Counted from the first letter of the stretch, positions 37,019 through 47,227 are shown. The stretch: 64,000 nucleotides of DNA from an uncultured Saprospiraceae bacterium (GCA_937928045.1 CALFWO010000003.1:30704-94703); one strand, 5' to 3'. Notes: a model not told the origin generated them from the letters alone. Made by a program: numbers and translations.

Positions 37019-38383
37019 TTACTTTTTTGAAATGTTAAGTGTGTTATCCTTCCTTAGGTTAATCTTATCAACTATACTTTGCTTGACACAAAGTCCCTGT
37101 TCAATTCCTGCATCAATTGCGAACATAAAATGAAGACCACCATAAACTCTAGACATTGATGCTTCTAAGGCAGCATCACGAAAGGAAGTAATTTTTCTCG
37201 GCGCTAGACCGATAGAGACATGTGTACTATCTATTAATGAGTAGTTTTCTCCAAAAATATCAGTAAGTAATTCTGCTGCTACAGTTGAAACAACAGAATG
37301 ACCAGAGGCATACTCTGGAAAAGGTGGAGTCTCAATTAAAGGTTCCCAGTCTGTCATACCTAAAAATTCTTGGGCATAAGTTTTTGGACGCAATAGGTTC
37401 ACTTTGTATTTAGTGTACCATGATGCAATGAAGGCATCTGCAATTCCGACTCCCACATAAGCATAAGTACTAACTGCTTGTTCAAGGTTAAATTTTTCTT
37501 GTTGAATAGCATAGTTCATAATATAAGTCCAATGACCAGGCGGGGTGGAAGTTTCCCCCGGATCATCGGCCCAAAATAAGGCAATGTCTCTTTGCTCTTC
37601 GGTCAAATTTTTATCATATGCAATAACTTCATCCATGTACTTTCTAAATTCTGAATTAGGCTCCGAGCTAAATGGTACTTTGAGCGGGATATGACATTGT
37701 TCACCACTTTCAAGGAAAAACGGTCTTAAAGTGGCCCAATAAGGTTCGCAAGGATCAGCTGTTGATTCAGTTGGCTCCCACAATTGAGGATTATTGTTTC
37801 TTGAAGGAATTTTAAAAGAAGAATAGTACCTCGTATCATCGAATTTGTCCTTTTGGATCCATTCAACGAGCTTTTGGGCTAATATTTCTCCATATTTTTC
37901 GGAGCGTTGATACACTTCCGATTCAACCATTTTCTTTCTTTCTTCTAATTGCTTGTTTTTCAGCAATTTAAAGTCACTCTCTGAGCCATGAATAAAGCTT
38001 TTTAATAATTCATCGGTGGAAAGGTAAACCACATGCGTGATTACAGTCGGCCAATCATAGATTAAAGTGGGATCTGGTCGAGGTAAGTCTTTTAGATCGC
38101 TTAATTGCCCTTCAAAGCTGTTATAGCCTTCCATACCCGGTAGTGCTGCCTCGTAAGCAGCAACTCCGATATAAGCATAAATTCGGGAGGCAACAGGAGG
38201 TTTAACTCTTTGATAAGCAACATGTTTATAAATCACTTTCCACCAGTCAATCATGATTTCTGGTGGAAAAGTCTTTGTTTTTACGGACTTGTCATTGGAA
38301 ATTTCTTGATTAACTGAGTCGTTACAAGATATACTTAAGACAAGCAGCAACATTAAAACACAATAATTTAACTTTACACTCAT
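37019..38383 (-). CDS. vanadium-dependent haloperoxidase-type lipoprotein
   Basis: 454 residues of the PAP2/haloperoxidase superfamily. The lipoprotein signal has the lipid-attachment Cys20 (LVLSISC). The vanadate or phosphate site is assembled from KYKVNLLRP (Lys and Arg), PEYASGHSVVS (Ser, Gly, His) and SRVYGGLHF (Arg and the axial-type His). All are present, so catalysis is plausible: halide oxidation by H2O2, or acid-phosphatase activity, which the sequence alone does not separate. It leads an operon with a small secreted protein, MBOAT and SGNH genes, and is divergent from the UnbV/VCBS lipoprotein. A -7 element lies 29 bases before the ATG. Confidence 0.9.
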   Translation of the reverse strand: MSVKLNYCVLMLLLVLSISCNDSVNQEISNDKSVKTKTFPPEIMIDWWKVIYKHVAYQRVKPPVASRIYAYIGVAAYEAALPGMEGYNSFEGQLSDLKDLPRPDPTLIYDWPTVITHVVYLSTDELLKSFIHGSESDFKLLKNKQLEERKKMVESEVYQRSEKYGEILAQKLVEWIQKDKFDDTRYYSSFKIPSRNNNPQLWEPTESTADPCEPYWATLRPFFLESGEQCHIPLKVPFSSEPNSEFRKYMDEVIAYDKNLTEEQRDIALFWADDPGETSTPPGHWTYIMNYAIQQEKFNLEQAVSTYAYVGVGIADAFIASWYTKYKVNLLRPKTYAQEFLGMTDWEPLIETPPFPEYASGHSVVSTVAAELLTDIFGENYSLIDSTHVSIGLAPRKITSFRDAALEASMSRVYGGLHFMFAIDAGIEQGLCVKQSIVDKINLRKDNTLNISKK

Positions 38384-38696
38384 TAATACTTTTTTTAATA
38401 TGTCTCTTAATACAAAAGTATGTTTTTATATTTTCTTTGAAAATAGCTCTTCACGCCTTGCTTTTGAAACCTGATTTACTAAATTTATTTGGTGGGTTTA
38501 CTCTATATCAGTACTGGTATAAATATTGATAAAATAGTAGGGCAAGTATCTTTATGATACCAAGGTATTTGATAAAAAGTTACCCCCGATTTCAAAAAAA
38601 TCGATCTATTTGTTAAAAAGGTTGGTTTTAATCAAATTTACTTGCAATTCCCATAAGTAGCACTAAAAACAGATTTTATCACTTCAATCGCTTTTA
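38384..38696. promoter_or_regulatory. shared divergent control region, haloperoxidase and VCBS genes
   Basis: 313 bases without a gene. On the minus strand TACTTTTG (38413-38420) is an exact -7 element for the haloperoxidase operon. A short palindrome, GTATC/GATAC, around 38544-38558 could be an operator. I see no exact TAnnTTTG for the plus-strand gene. Both divergent lipoprotein genes depend on this interval. Confidence 0.5.
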
Positions 38697-41600
38697 ATGA
38701 CAAATCTCAGTGGTGATGTTAAAATAGCAATCGACCAAAAATGTAGTTCATATCTATTTTTGGTCAGTATATTAGGCATCATGATTTTTGCTTTGGTCGG
38801 CTGTCAAGAAACATCAAATACGGACGGTGGAAATCTTAGTCATAGTAGAATAAAGGAAAATGTCTCAAGGGATTTAGACACTGATAGTGGAAAATTACTA
38901 GATATTTTAACGGGTGAGACAACCGGTGTTAACTTCAATAACAAAGTTCCACTAAGTAGTGAATTCTGGAATTACACCAACTACTATAACGGTGGTGGTG
39001 TTGGAGTAGGTGATATTAATAATGACGGATTGCCAGATTTGTATTTTAGCGCAAACAAGGGCCCGAACGCATTATTTCTAAATAAAGGGAATTTAAAATT
39101 TGAAGATATTTCTAAAACTTCAAATCTTGACCATTATAATGGCGAATGGACAACGGGGGTGACAATGGTTGATATTAATAATGACGGTTGGATGGACATT
39201 TATGTCAGTTGTTCTAACAATTACAATTCTCCCGAACTTCGAGGAAACCTATTTTATATCAATCAAGGAGACATGACTTTTGTTGAAATGGGCAAAAGTA
39301 TGAACGTGGCGGATACTGGATATTCTTCGCATGCTGCTTTCTTAGATTATGACAATGATGGTGATTTAGATTTGTATGTATTAAATCATCCAATTGATTT
39401 CAATGACAGAAACAAGCTAAACAACCACGAAAAGATTGAACTTGGCGTTAACAAAAGTGATCAATTTTATAAGAACAATGGAGACATGACTTTTACGAAT
39501 GTTTCATTAGAAACAGGGATAAACAACCATGGATTTGGTCTCAGTGTAAATGTTTGCGATTTTAACAATGACGGTTGGGCAGATATTTTTACAACTAATG
39601 ATTGGGGATTACAAGATCAATATTTCATCAATCAAAAAGATGGAACCTTTAAGGATCTTTCAATAGACAAATTTCCGAAACAAAGCTTCTCATCTATGGG
39701 GAGTGTAATTACAGATTTTAATAATGATGGTCATCCAGATATTTTTGTTGCAGAAATGGAATCTGAGGATCTTTCAACGCATAAATCATACGGTCATGCC
39801 AAACCTACTTTAGAGTTTCACAGAAAATTACATTTAGGAAATTATCACCATCAATATTATAGAAATGCACTTCATATTAATAATGGAGATGGTACTTATT
39901 CAGAGCGTGCAAGAGCTTCTAATGTCGCTTCTTCAGATTGGAGTTGGAGTTCGCTGTCTGCAGATCTTAATAATGATGGTTGGAAAGATCTTTTTGTAGC
40001 CAATGGATATCCACAAAGAGCAGAACTTGATAAAAGACGAATTTTGTCAAAGTTTAAGGCAGATTATCGAAGAGGTAAAAATGGAAAATTCGAAGAATTT
40101 CTTGAGCAAGGTGGAGAATTAGATTTTGAATCGGCCAATAGAGTTTATGTTAACAATAAAGATTTGACTTTTAATGACAACTCAGTCGAGTGGGGAACAA
40201 ATTACAATTCGGCTTCTTTTGGAGCAAGTGTAGTTGATTTAGATTTAGATGGAGATCTTGATATTGTTTGCAACAATACAAATCAACCAGCTTTTATTTA
40301 TAGAAACAATTCTGAAAATTTTCCAGAATCGAATAATTATATAAGAATTGGGTTGATCTCAAAAGATAACGTCAAAAATCCAATAAATACAAGAGTCGAT
40401 GTTTTTTCAAATAATAGTAGACAGTGTCAATTTATAACGAGCACAAAAGGTTATCTATCTTGTTCGGAAAAAGTAGCCCATTTTGGATTAGGATCACAAA
40501 CAAAAATAGACAGCGTTGTGGTTACTTGGAGTGGAAACGTTTTAGAAAAATTTGTTGTAAACAAAATAGGCCAACAAGTTATTCTGGTTCAAGGAAAAGG
40601 TACACCAATTAAAGAAATTAAAAATAAAACGAAGAGCAAGACTTTTAAAGAAGTATTTACCGATTCGAATATTCTCCATGAAGAAAATAAATTTGATGAT
40701 TTTAGAAAAGATAAATTAAAGCCTCGATTTCATAGTACGATTGGGCCTGCAATTGTGGTGGCTGATATTAACAAAGATGGAGCGGACGATTTTTATGTTT
40801 CTGGAGCTTCAGGTACTAAAGGACAATTTTATACAGTATATAAAAACTCCCTAAAGAAAATTGGAAATGTTCCCGTTGACAAAGTTATTGAGGAAACAGG
40901 TGCATTGCTTTTTGATGCGGATAATGATGGTGATAATGACCTTTATATTTGTTCAGGTAATATTGATAAAGAAGAAGGGCATCAAGAATTATCTGATTTT
41001 CTAATGATCAATGATGGGCAGGGAAATTTTACTCCGGATCTAGATGCCTTACCTAAAATTAACAGTGTAACTAGTACTGTAACTGGATCTGATGTAGACA
41101 ATGATGGTGATATAGATTTGTTCGTTGGAAGCAGATATTTGAAAAATGAATACCCATTGATTGGCAAAAGTTCTTTGTTAATAAATACGAATGGTAAATT
41201 TGAAGATGCTACTTCAAAATGGAAATTAGACCTTGAAAATATTGGAATGATTTCTACTTCTTTATGGTCTGATATTGATCAAGATGGAGACCAAGATCTT
41301 ATTGTTGCTGGAGAATGGAGTATTATTAATGTTTTTGAAAATACAGGAACATCTTTTATTAACATTAGTGAGAAAATGGGGCTTTCCAAGACTGGTGGAT
41401 GGTGGAATAGTATTACTGGAGCGGACTTAGATAAAGATGGAGATATAGATTACGTTCTGGGAAATCAAGGAGTTAATGTAAAATATAAACCAGTAAATGA
41501 CGAACCTTTAAATTTATACCACGGTAAATTTAACAAAGATAAGGACGAAGATTTTGTAATCTCCCAATTCTATGAAAACGATGAATATCCAGTACACCAT

Positions 41601-42302
41601 TTAAATGATTTGGGCAAAGAATATGATTTCGTCCAAAAGCGATTTAAATCTTACAATAGCTATGCAACTACCACCACTAAAGAGTTGCTTGGAGAGCGTC
41701 GAATTGCAGAAGGAAACAGACTTTCAGTGCACTTGCTAGAGAGTGTTATTCTTTGGAATGAAGACGGAAAATTTCGAATTCAAAAGTTGCCAAATGAAGC
41801 GCAAGTTTCAGTTGTTAATGGTATAGCAGTTGATGACTATAATGAAGATGGACATTTAGACATTCTTTTTCAAGGTAATCTTTTTGACTTTTTGCCTGAA
41901 TATGAAAGACAAGATGGAATTATGGGACTCAGTTTATTGGGCAATGGGAATGGAGATTTTATCGTAGAAAATTATGTGCAATCAGGATTTGAGACAAAAG
42001 GTGAAAATAGGGCATTGGCAACATTGAATGTGAACAATAAAAAGTATCTTTTAAATGGTGTCAACAAGGATAAATTGAAAATATTCGAAGTTAAGCGTCA
42101 AAGGAGTCTAATTGATATAAGACTAGATCCAAATGAATTTGCACTCGATATTGAATATAAGGATGGACGGAAAGAGCGGAAAGAGGTGTACTACGGAGAT
42201 TCCTATTTGTCCCAATCATCCAGAAGTGTTGCCGTAGACCTTTCTAAGGTGAAAAAGATTAAAGTCATTAGTTACAACGGAAGCATTCGAAATTACCGAT
42301 AG
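38697..42302 (+). CDS. VCBS/FG-GAP repeat lipoprotein with ASPIC/UnbV domain
   Basis: Large lipoprotein of 1201 residues. The signal is IMIFALVGC with the lipid-attachment Cys at about 36. Many Ca-binding beta-propeller repeats carry DINNDGLPDLYF, DINNDGWMDIYV, DYDNDGDLDLYV and similar. An ASPIC/UnbV domain follows near 590-640 (GYLSCSEKVAHFGLGSQ, VVVTWSGNVLEKF), then a second set of propeller repeats (DADNDGDNDLYI, DQDGDQDLIVAG). This is the CRTAC1-like layout. Function is likely surface binding; no enzyme site is visible. It is divergent from the haloperoxidase operon. The ATG at 38697 follows an AT-rich region. Confidence 0.93.
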   Translation: MTNLSGDVKIAIDQKCSSYLFLVSILGIMIFALVGCQETSNTDGGNLSHSRIKENVSRDLDTDSGKLLDILTGETTGVNFNNKVPLSSEFWNYTNYYNGGGVGVGDINNDGLPDLYFSANKGPNALFLNKGNLKFEDISKTSNLDHYNGEWTTGVTMVDINNDGWMDIYVSCSNNYNSPELRGNLFYINQGDMTFVEMGKSMNVADTGYSSHAAFLDYDNDGDLDLYVLNHPIDFNDRNKLNNHEKIELGVNKSDQFYKNNGDMTFTNVSLETGINNHGFGLSVNVCDFNNDGWADIFTTNDWGLQDQYFINQKDGTFKDLSIDKFPKQSFSSMGSVITDFNNDGHPDIFVAEMESEDLSTHKSYGHAKPTLEFHRKLHLGNYHHQYYRNALHINNGDGTYSERARASNVASSDWSWSSLSADLNNDGWKDLFVANGYPQRAELDKRRILSKFKADYRRGKNGKFEEFLEQGGELDFESANRVYVNNKDLTFNDNSVEWGTNYNSASFGASVVDLDLDGDLDIVCNNTNQPAFIYRNNSENFPESNNYIRIGLISKDNVKNPINTRVDVFSNNSRQCQFITSTKGYLSCSEKVAHFGLGSQTKIDSVVVTWSGNVLEKFVVNKIGQQVILVQGKGTPIKEIKNKTKSKTFKEVFTDSNILHEENKFDDFRKDKLKPRFHSTIGPAIVVADINKDGADDFYVSGASGTKGQFYTVYKNSLKKIGNVPVDKVIEETGALLFDADNDGDNDLYICSGNIDKEEGHQELSDFLMINDGQGNFTPDLDALPKINSVTSTVTGSDVDNDGDIDLFVGSRYLKNEYPLIGKSSLLINTNGKFEDATSKWKLDLENIGMISTSLWSDIDQDGDQDLIVAGEWSIINVFENTGTSFINISEKMGLSKTGGWWNSITGADLDKDGDIDYVLGNQGVNVKYKPVNDEPLNLYHGKFNKDKDEDFVISQFYENDEYPVHHLNDLGKEYDFVQKRFKSYNSYATTTTKELLGERRIAEGNRLSVHLLESVILWNEDGKFRIQKLPNEAQVSVVNGIAVDDYNEDGHLDILFQGNLFDFLPEYERQDGIMGLSLLGNGNGDFIVENYVQSGFETKGENRALATLNVNNKKYLLNGVNKDKLKIFEVKRQRSLIDIRLDPNEFALDIEYKDGRKERKEVYYGDSYLSQSSRSVAVDLSKVKKIKVISYNGSIRNYR

Positions 42303-42456
42303 AAAAGAATATCCGTTTAGAAAAACATTTGCGAAGCCTTCGATGTCTTATGATTGTAAATTGTTCGAACTTCTAAAAATTTTGATAATTCCTTCGTAAT
42401 CAATAGTCTATATCTTTCAAATGTAGAGAGTTATCCACAAATTCCTAAAATTTTGT

Positions 42457-42486
42457 ACATTTTGTTTTGGTATTGAAACAAAATGT
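42457..42486. terminator. hairpin between convergent genes, possible terminator
   Basis: An 11-bp stem, ACATTTTGTTT (42457-42467) with its complement (42476-42486), and an 8-base loop, between the VCBS gene and the convergent hypothetical gene. A/T-rich flanks exist on both sides but there is no long T-run, so termination is likely but weak. The rest of 42303-42516 shows nothing else. Confidence 0.5.
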
Positions 42487-42516
42487 TTATGTTTGCGTCA
42501 GCATCAGATGAACTGG

Positions 42517-43467
42517 TTAGTTGGGGTTTTCAATTTCAATGGAGAATTTGCCAATTTCAGGTTTTCGGCCTGGAATATCCCAAAAGCCATCATAGTTGAT
42601 CCGAGCTGGAAGAAATGATTCACCAAATGCTTTGCACTCGATTTCCATCTTAACATCGAAATCGTATAACGCTCCGTAATAGGCCAGATGGTAATTACGG
42701 GCTACTATCGCGAAATCATCCTTGTTGAAATACGTTTCTAGGAATTTGACAACGGTCTTATCCTGTTTCTTGGTTTGATATTCTGGCCGAAGTTCGGCCT
42801 TGAAGACATAGCAATCGATGGTGCCCTTATATATTTTGGAGGTGATTGAAAAATTATAATAGGGTGCCATCTTTTTCTCAAAAATTGCAGTCTTGTTACC
42901 AATCAACGGGACATTCGCTTTTTGGCCAGGTTGAAAAATCAATTTCTTAAGTTCCTGAACATGTCGCCCTGTTCGCGAAGACTGACTTGAAGCTTCATTG
43001 GCTTCTACCGAACTTGCGTATTGTGATTCGCAGGCTTCACTTTGGAAAAGTACATCCAATAATTTCCCAGTATAGAATCGATGTTTTCTTTTTTTCTTAA
43101 AAAAATTATCAGCGTAGTTTTCTTCTAGAAATTCTATTTGGCGGCAAAGTCCTTGGACTTTTTGATTCAATTTGGAATTATAGTGCGACTTGTTTTTTCC
43201 CTTTTTATCATACATACTCAAATTGTGCGTACTTTGATAATTGGTAAAACGAAGCTGTCGGAAAGATTTGTAAAAACTGGTGTCCTTTTGTACCATTTCA
43301 ACAAAGTCATCTAAATCAAACCCAGTACGGCTTGCACTAACGACAATGGAGTCCAATTCGAACAAGCCACCAAAATCACCGAGATATTGATCCAAGGAAT
43401 CTTGTTGAGCTTTGATACTTGATGATATCAAAATGAATATTAATAAATATAGTAGACTTTGTTTCAA
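42517..43467 (-). CDS. hypothetical secreted protein, 316 residues
   Basis: No family recognised. The signal peptide is LLYLLIFILISSSIKAQ, followed by an acidic stretch (YLGDFGGLFELDSIVVSASR). The mid region is basic with FFKKKRKHRFYTGKLL, and the C-terminal part has beta-like aromatic strands. The start codon is TTG at 43467; the next Met is about 57 residues in and would remove the signal peptide. It has no close same-strand neighbour, and a large gap lies upstream. Confidence 0.78.
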   Translation of the reverse strand: MKQSLLYLLIFILISSSIKAQQDSLDQYLGDFGGLFELDSIVVSASRTGFDLDDFVEMVQKDTSFYKSFRQLRFTNYQSTHNLSMYDKKGKNKSHYNSKLNQKVQGLCRQIEFLEENYADNFFKKKRKHRFYTGKLLDVLFQSEACESQYASSVEANEASSQSSRTGRHVQELKKLIFQPGQKANVPLIGNKTAIFEKKMAPYYNFSITSKIYKGTIDCYVFKAELRPEYQTKKQDKTVVKFLETYFNKDDFAIVARNYHLAYYGALYDFDVKMEIECKAFGESFLPARINYDGFWDIPGRKPEIGKFSIEIENPN

Positions 43468-44292
43468 ATTAGGTAGTTAATTGATGGAGCCAATGAATTA
43501 TTTTAATGGTGAAATTACTATTAATAAATCATAAGATTGCCGTTGTTAAAACAACGTCTGATTTCGACTAAGTAGAGACTTGATGAGAATAGTTTTCAGT
43601 AATAAGTTTCCTTGTCCCTATTTTTCTAGATTTATTTTGATTTTCAAAAAATATATTCCATCGGTGTGTGTTGATTCCTCTACATTTAACAAATGTTTGC
43701 CTATTGTGAAAGAGTTCGAACCTCATAAATGATAATCCTTTTCTTTAATTAATTTATCAAGATTAATTGCTAATATCTCAGTTTTTTCCAAAGTAAATTC
43801 TCACGATTTGTAGTTCTTCAAATAATAGAGCAACAAATCAAAAGGGTGATCGGTATTTGCAGACTTGAAGTAATTGATGCTATCAGTTTTTTTATTTAGG
43901 CAAAGTTCAGCTATAAGTAATAGCTACTATAGGCGCTTGAAAAAGCCCACTTTTACGATACAATATTCCCAATATAAATTTAGAGTAATGCAATCATCAT
44001 GGATGAATTAGCCATGAGAAAGCGTAAATGAATTTTATTTGCCTGCAATAATTTTCAAACCTTTATTTCATGCTCTTAGCTTGGAGTAATAGCCAAAGTG
44101 CAATACAAGTGTGTCAAATAATATTAATAAAATTGAAATAATTAAATAACATTGAGTATATTGTTATAAATGTATTTAGATTTTTTCAAATTACATGTCA
44201 AATTGATATGTAGTAGAGTTGCTATGCAGTTACCTAACTGAATTTTCTTGTCGACTCTTAATTGATTTTTTTTACTTTTTAAACATATAATT
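43468..44292. other. 825-base AT-rich gap with possible relic
   Basis: No intact gene. On the minus strand, 43801-43923 is open for 40 codons and reads like the end of a real helical protein (KKTDSINYFKSANTDHPFD), perhaps a relic. A small hairpin, CGTTGT/ACAACG, lies at 43541-43556. Just before the protease ATG, TTG (44248-44250) and TACTTTTT (44273-44280), 22 bases apart, are a one-mismatch promoter candidate. Confidence 0.4.
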
Positions 44293-47163
44293 ATGACTTG
44301 TACATTTAGAAAATGGCCTTACTTAATAGGTGTTATCAGCTTTTTGTTATTGTTGTTTAATGCAACTAATCTTCAGGCCCAAGAGGAAAAAATTTGGGGA
44401 GGCGTAGCAACGAATATTTGTGATGTCCCCTGGCAGATTTCTTTAGAATTTAGTGGTACTCATGGGTGCGGAGGAAGTATCATTGGTCCAGAATGGATAC
44501 TTACTGCTGCCCATTGTGTTGATGGAACAGTGACTGCTGGCCAGCTTACGGTCCATGCCGGTTCAACAGATCAAACAAATAATGCGGTCGGGCAAAGAAT
44601 TCAAGTAGATCAAATTATCATTCATCCTGCTTGGAATGGTAATATTTTGGATGGAAATGATGTTGCATTGCTCCATCTGGTTGATCCACTATGCTTTAAT
44701 GACTGTGTTCAAGCTATAGCAATCGCTGATGTCAATACTACTTTGACCCCTGGTATGATGGCTACAATTACAGGTTGGGGCGATGATGGAGGTGGATGTT
44801 GTCAAAATAATCTTCTTGGGGCAAGCTTACCACTTCTATCCGATGCTGATGGGAATAATTTAACATGTACAACTGTTAACCCTATAGATGGTACTCAGAT
44901 TGCATTTTTTGCACCTGGTGTTTCTGCAGGAGGGGGCGATAGCGGAGGACCTGCGGTAATGGATATAGACGGTACACCTACTTTAGTGGGTGTTGCTAGT
45001 TGGGGATGTATTCCTAATAGTAACAATTTTCCTTCGGTATATGCAGATGTAGGCGCATTATCAGGTTTTATCACAGGAAATGCTGAACTTAGTCTAAATA
45101 GTGATCCAGTGCCTGATTACATATTTGTTGATGCTCAAGGAAAATCTAAAGATCGATTTTGTTTTGGTGAGACTGTATTCTTAGATGGCTCTGGATCTGA
45201 GAATGAAGATCGATTCTTTTTGTCTATTTGGAAATACGAGATTGGAGGCTTTGCTGCTGGCGCATCTCATTTGGCTTACAGTCGATTGGATCCTTCTTGG
45301 CAACAAGGGGAGGTGGGATCTTTAATCAATTTGAATGACATCTGGGCAAACTTTCAATCCGATGAATTTGAAGCTTGTCATGAATACCGCGTTCAGTTAG
45401 CCGTTAAAGGCCCATGTGATGATGGATGGAATGTCAAAGAAGATGATGTCTTCATTGTAGATTTTCCAACGCCAGATTACGTCTACGTAGATGCTCAAGG
45501 AAATCCAAAAGATCATTTTTGCTTTGGTGAAACGGTATATCTAGATGGTTCAGATTCGAAGGCTGAAGATCGATTCTTTTTGTCCATATGGAAATATGAG
45601 ATTGGAGGCTTTGCTGCTGGCGCATCTCATTTGGCCTACAGTCGATTGGATCCTTCTTGGCAACAAGGAGAGGTAGGATCCTTAATTAATTTAAATGAAA
45701 TTTGGGCAAATTTCCAATCCGACGAATTTGAAGCTTGCCATGAATACCGAGTGCAACTGGCTGTCAAAGGTGAATGTGATAATGGTTGGAATGTTAAAGA
45801 AGATGAAATCTTTATTGTCGAGTTTCCAACACCAGATTATGTCTTTGTGGATAGTCAAGGAAATCCCAAAGATGAATTCTGTTTTGGTGAAACAGTATAT
45901 TTAGATGGATCGGGATCAAAAGCTGAAGATAGATACTTCTTATCAATCTGGGAGTACGAGATTGATGGCTTTGCTTCTGGCGCATCTAATCTGGCTTACA
46001 GCCGTTTGATTCCTTCTTGGCATCAGGGGGAAGTAGGGTCTTTGATAAATCTAAATCAGATTTGGGACAATTTTCAGACTGATTATTTTCGCCCAGGACA
46101 TGAATACCGAGTGCAACTGGCTGTTAAAGGCGAATGTGACAATGGATGGAATGTTAAAGAAGATGAAGTTTTTACTGTTGTGTGCTGTGAAGAAGTCGAA
46201 ACCTGTGAAGCCAAATTTACTGTCGAATTCAAAGAGGACGACGATGGTAATTTATTCTATACATTTAACAATGAAAATGAATCCTTTTATTCACACAATT
46301 GGACTGTTTTCCAGCATGATTTGCAAAATACAGGACCCTATACCCAAGTGGCTTCCAGTTCAAATTCTGATTTTGAATTTGTTGGCGAACTAGGTGGGTG
46401 CTATACAGTGTTCCATGAAGTTACTACTCCGTGTGGAAGTTGCTGTTATTCTCGTGAAATTTGTAATAAGAGTAAAACTGAAAAGGAACTTGAATCAAAT
46501 GAAGTCGATTGTAATATTCTTTGCAACCTTTCAACACCTACAGGTTTAACTTGTAAAATAGGAGAAGAAGGTTTTTTAACATTGTCATGGAATGAAGTGC
46601 CAAGTGCAACAAGTTATATTGTTTCAATGGACTTTTATGATCCTACATGCTGTGAAGGCGGTGAAGAAGGACCAAGATCCGAACCTAAGGAAACTAAAGT
46701 TGAAAGGAATTCTATTACATTAAAATTTTACCCAACTTGTATGTCTTGGACTGTAACTCCTGTTTGCGAAAAAGGTGAAGGACAGACCTCTGCAAAAGTT
46801 TGTTTCAACGTAGAAAGAGGATGTGGTGAAATTAAATATGAGAATGATTCAGGTATTGGACTTGATCGTGAGTCCAAAGAAATAATACGAATCGCAGCTA
46901 ATGATATTGAATTATTAGCTTTCCCGAATCCTACAACTGATCTAATCAATTATTCAATTATCCTTGGCGATGCCGACACAGTCAAGGAAATAGCTATTAT
47001 GGATCTTTCAGGCAAAATAATTGAATACATTGAAGTGAATGAACAGATAGGAAGCGAAATCAGTGGAACACATACTTTCACTAATGACCTTTCTGGTATA
47101 TATTTTATTCGAGTACAACTTGATAGTAAAGTGATTACTCAGAAAATTATGGTTATTAATTAG
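44293..47163 (+). CDS. T9SS-exported trypsin-like serine protease with three tandem repeats
   Basis: 956 residues. Signal peptide (GVISFLLLLFNATNLQAQ), then an S1 peptidase domain starting IWGGVATNICDVPWQISL. The triad is His in ILTAAHCVD, Asp in DGNDVALLHLV and Ser in SAGGGDSGGPAV. From about residue 272 there are three 120-residue repeats. These are followed by a Cys-rich module and an Fn3-like module (TGLTCKIGEEGFLTLSWNEV). The end is a type A sorting domain (LAFPNPTTDLINY, MDLSGKIIEYIEV, GIYFIRVQL). Probably a surface-attached or secreted protease; its substrate is unknown. The activation site may be the residues before IWGG. A terminator follows. Confidence 0.94.
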   Translation: MTCTFRKWPYLIGVISFLLLLFNATNLQAQEEKIWGGVATNICDVPWQISLEFSGTHGCGGSIIGPEWILTAAHCVDGTVTAGQLTVHAGSTDQTNNAVGQRIQVDQIIIHPAWNGNILDGNDVALLHLVDPLCFNDCVQAIAIADVNTTLTPGMMATITGWGDDGGGCCQNNLLGASLPLLSDADGNNLTCTTVNPIDGTQIAFFAPGVSAGGGDSGGPAVMDIDGTPTLVGVASWGCIPNSNNFPSVYADVGALSGFITGNAELSLNSDPVPDYIFVDAQGKSKDRFCFGETVFLDGSGSENEDRFFLSIWKYEIGGFAAGASHLAYSRLDPSWQQGEVGSLINLNDIWANFQSDEFEACHEYRVQLAVKGPCDDGWNVKEDDVFIVDFPTPDYVYVDAQGNPKDHFCFGETVYLDGSDSKAEDRFFLSIWKYEIGGFAAGASHLAYSRLDPSWQQGEVGSLINLNEIWANFQSDEFEACHEYRVQLAVKGECDNGWNVKEDEIFIVEFPTPDYVFVDSQGNPKDEFCFGETVYLDGSGSKAEDRYFLSIWEYEIDGFASGASNLAYSRLIPSWHQGEVGSLINLNQIWDNFQTDYFRPGHEYRVQLAVKGECDNGWNVKEDEVFTVVCCEEVETCEAKFTVEFKEDDDGNLFYTFNNENESFYSHNWTVFQHDLQNTGPYTQVASSSNSDFEFVGELGGCYTVFHEVTTPCGSCCYSREICNKSKTEKELESNEVDCNILCNLSTPTGLTCKIGEEGFLTLSWNEVPSATSYIVSMDFYDPTCCEGGEEGPRSEPKETKVERNSITLKFYPTCMSWTVTPVCEKGEGQTSAKVCFNVERGCGEIKYENDSGIGLDRESKEIIRIAANDIELLAFPNPTTDLINYSIILGDADTVKEIAIMDLSGKIIEYIEVNEQIGSEISGTHTFTNDLSGIYFIRVQLDSKVITQKIMVIN
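45106..46185 (+). repeat. three tandem 360-bp repeats inside the protease gene
   Basis: Units start at 45106, 45466 and 45826, exactly 360 bases apart. Each encodes PxPDYxxVDxQG...FCFGETVxLDGS...GSLINLN...HEYRVQLAVKG...GWNVKED. Units 1 and 2 are nearly identical over AAGASHLAYSRLDPSWQQ and beyond, also in DNA. Unit 3 is more diverged (ASGASNLAYSRLIPSWHQ, DYFRPGHEYR). The fold is unknown to me, perhaps PKD/Ig-like. Confidence 0.95.
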
Positions 47164-47195
47164 CGTGTCATGTTTTTAATGATATTTTAAACTTG

Positions 47196-47227
47196 GAGAC
47201 CACCTTAATTTGGTGGTCTCTTTTTTT
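47196..47227 (+). terminator. rho-independent terminator of the protease gene
   Basis: A 9-bp stem, GAGACCACC (47196-47204) with its complement (47212-47220), a TTAATTT loop and a run of T after it. It lies about 30 bases past the stop codon. From here to 47580 I see no gene. Confidence 0.92.

Noticed and set aside
44293..47163. Protease repeats as an assembly artefact
   Set aside because: The three units differ at many positions, and unit 3 is clearly diverged, so they are not a duplicated read; only units 1 and 2 warrant a check.
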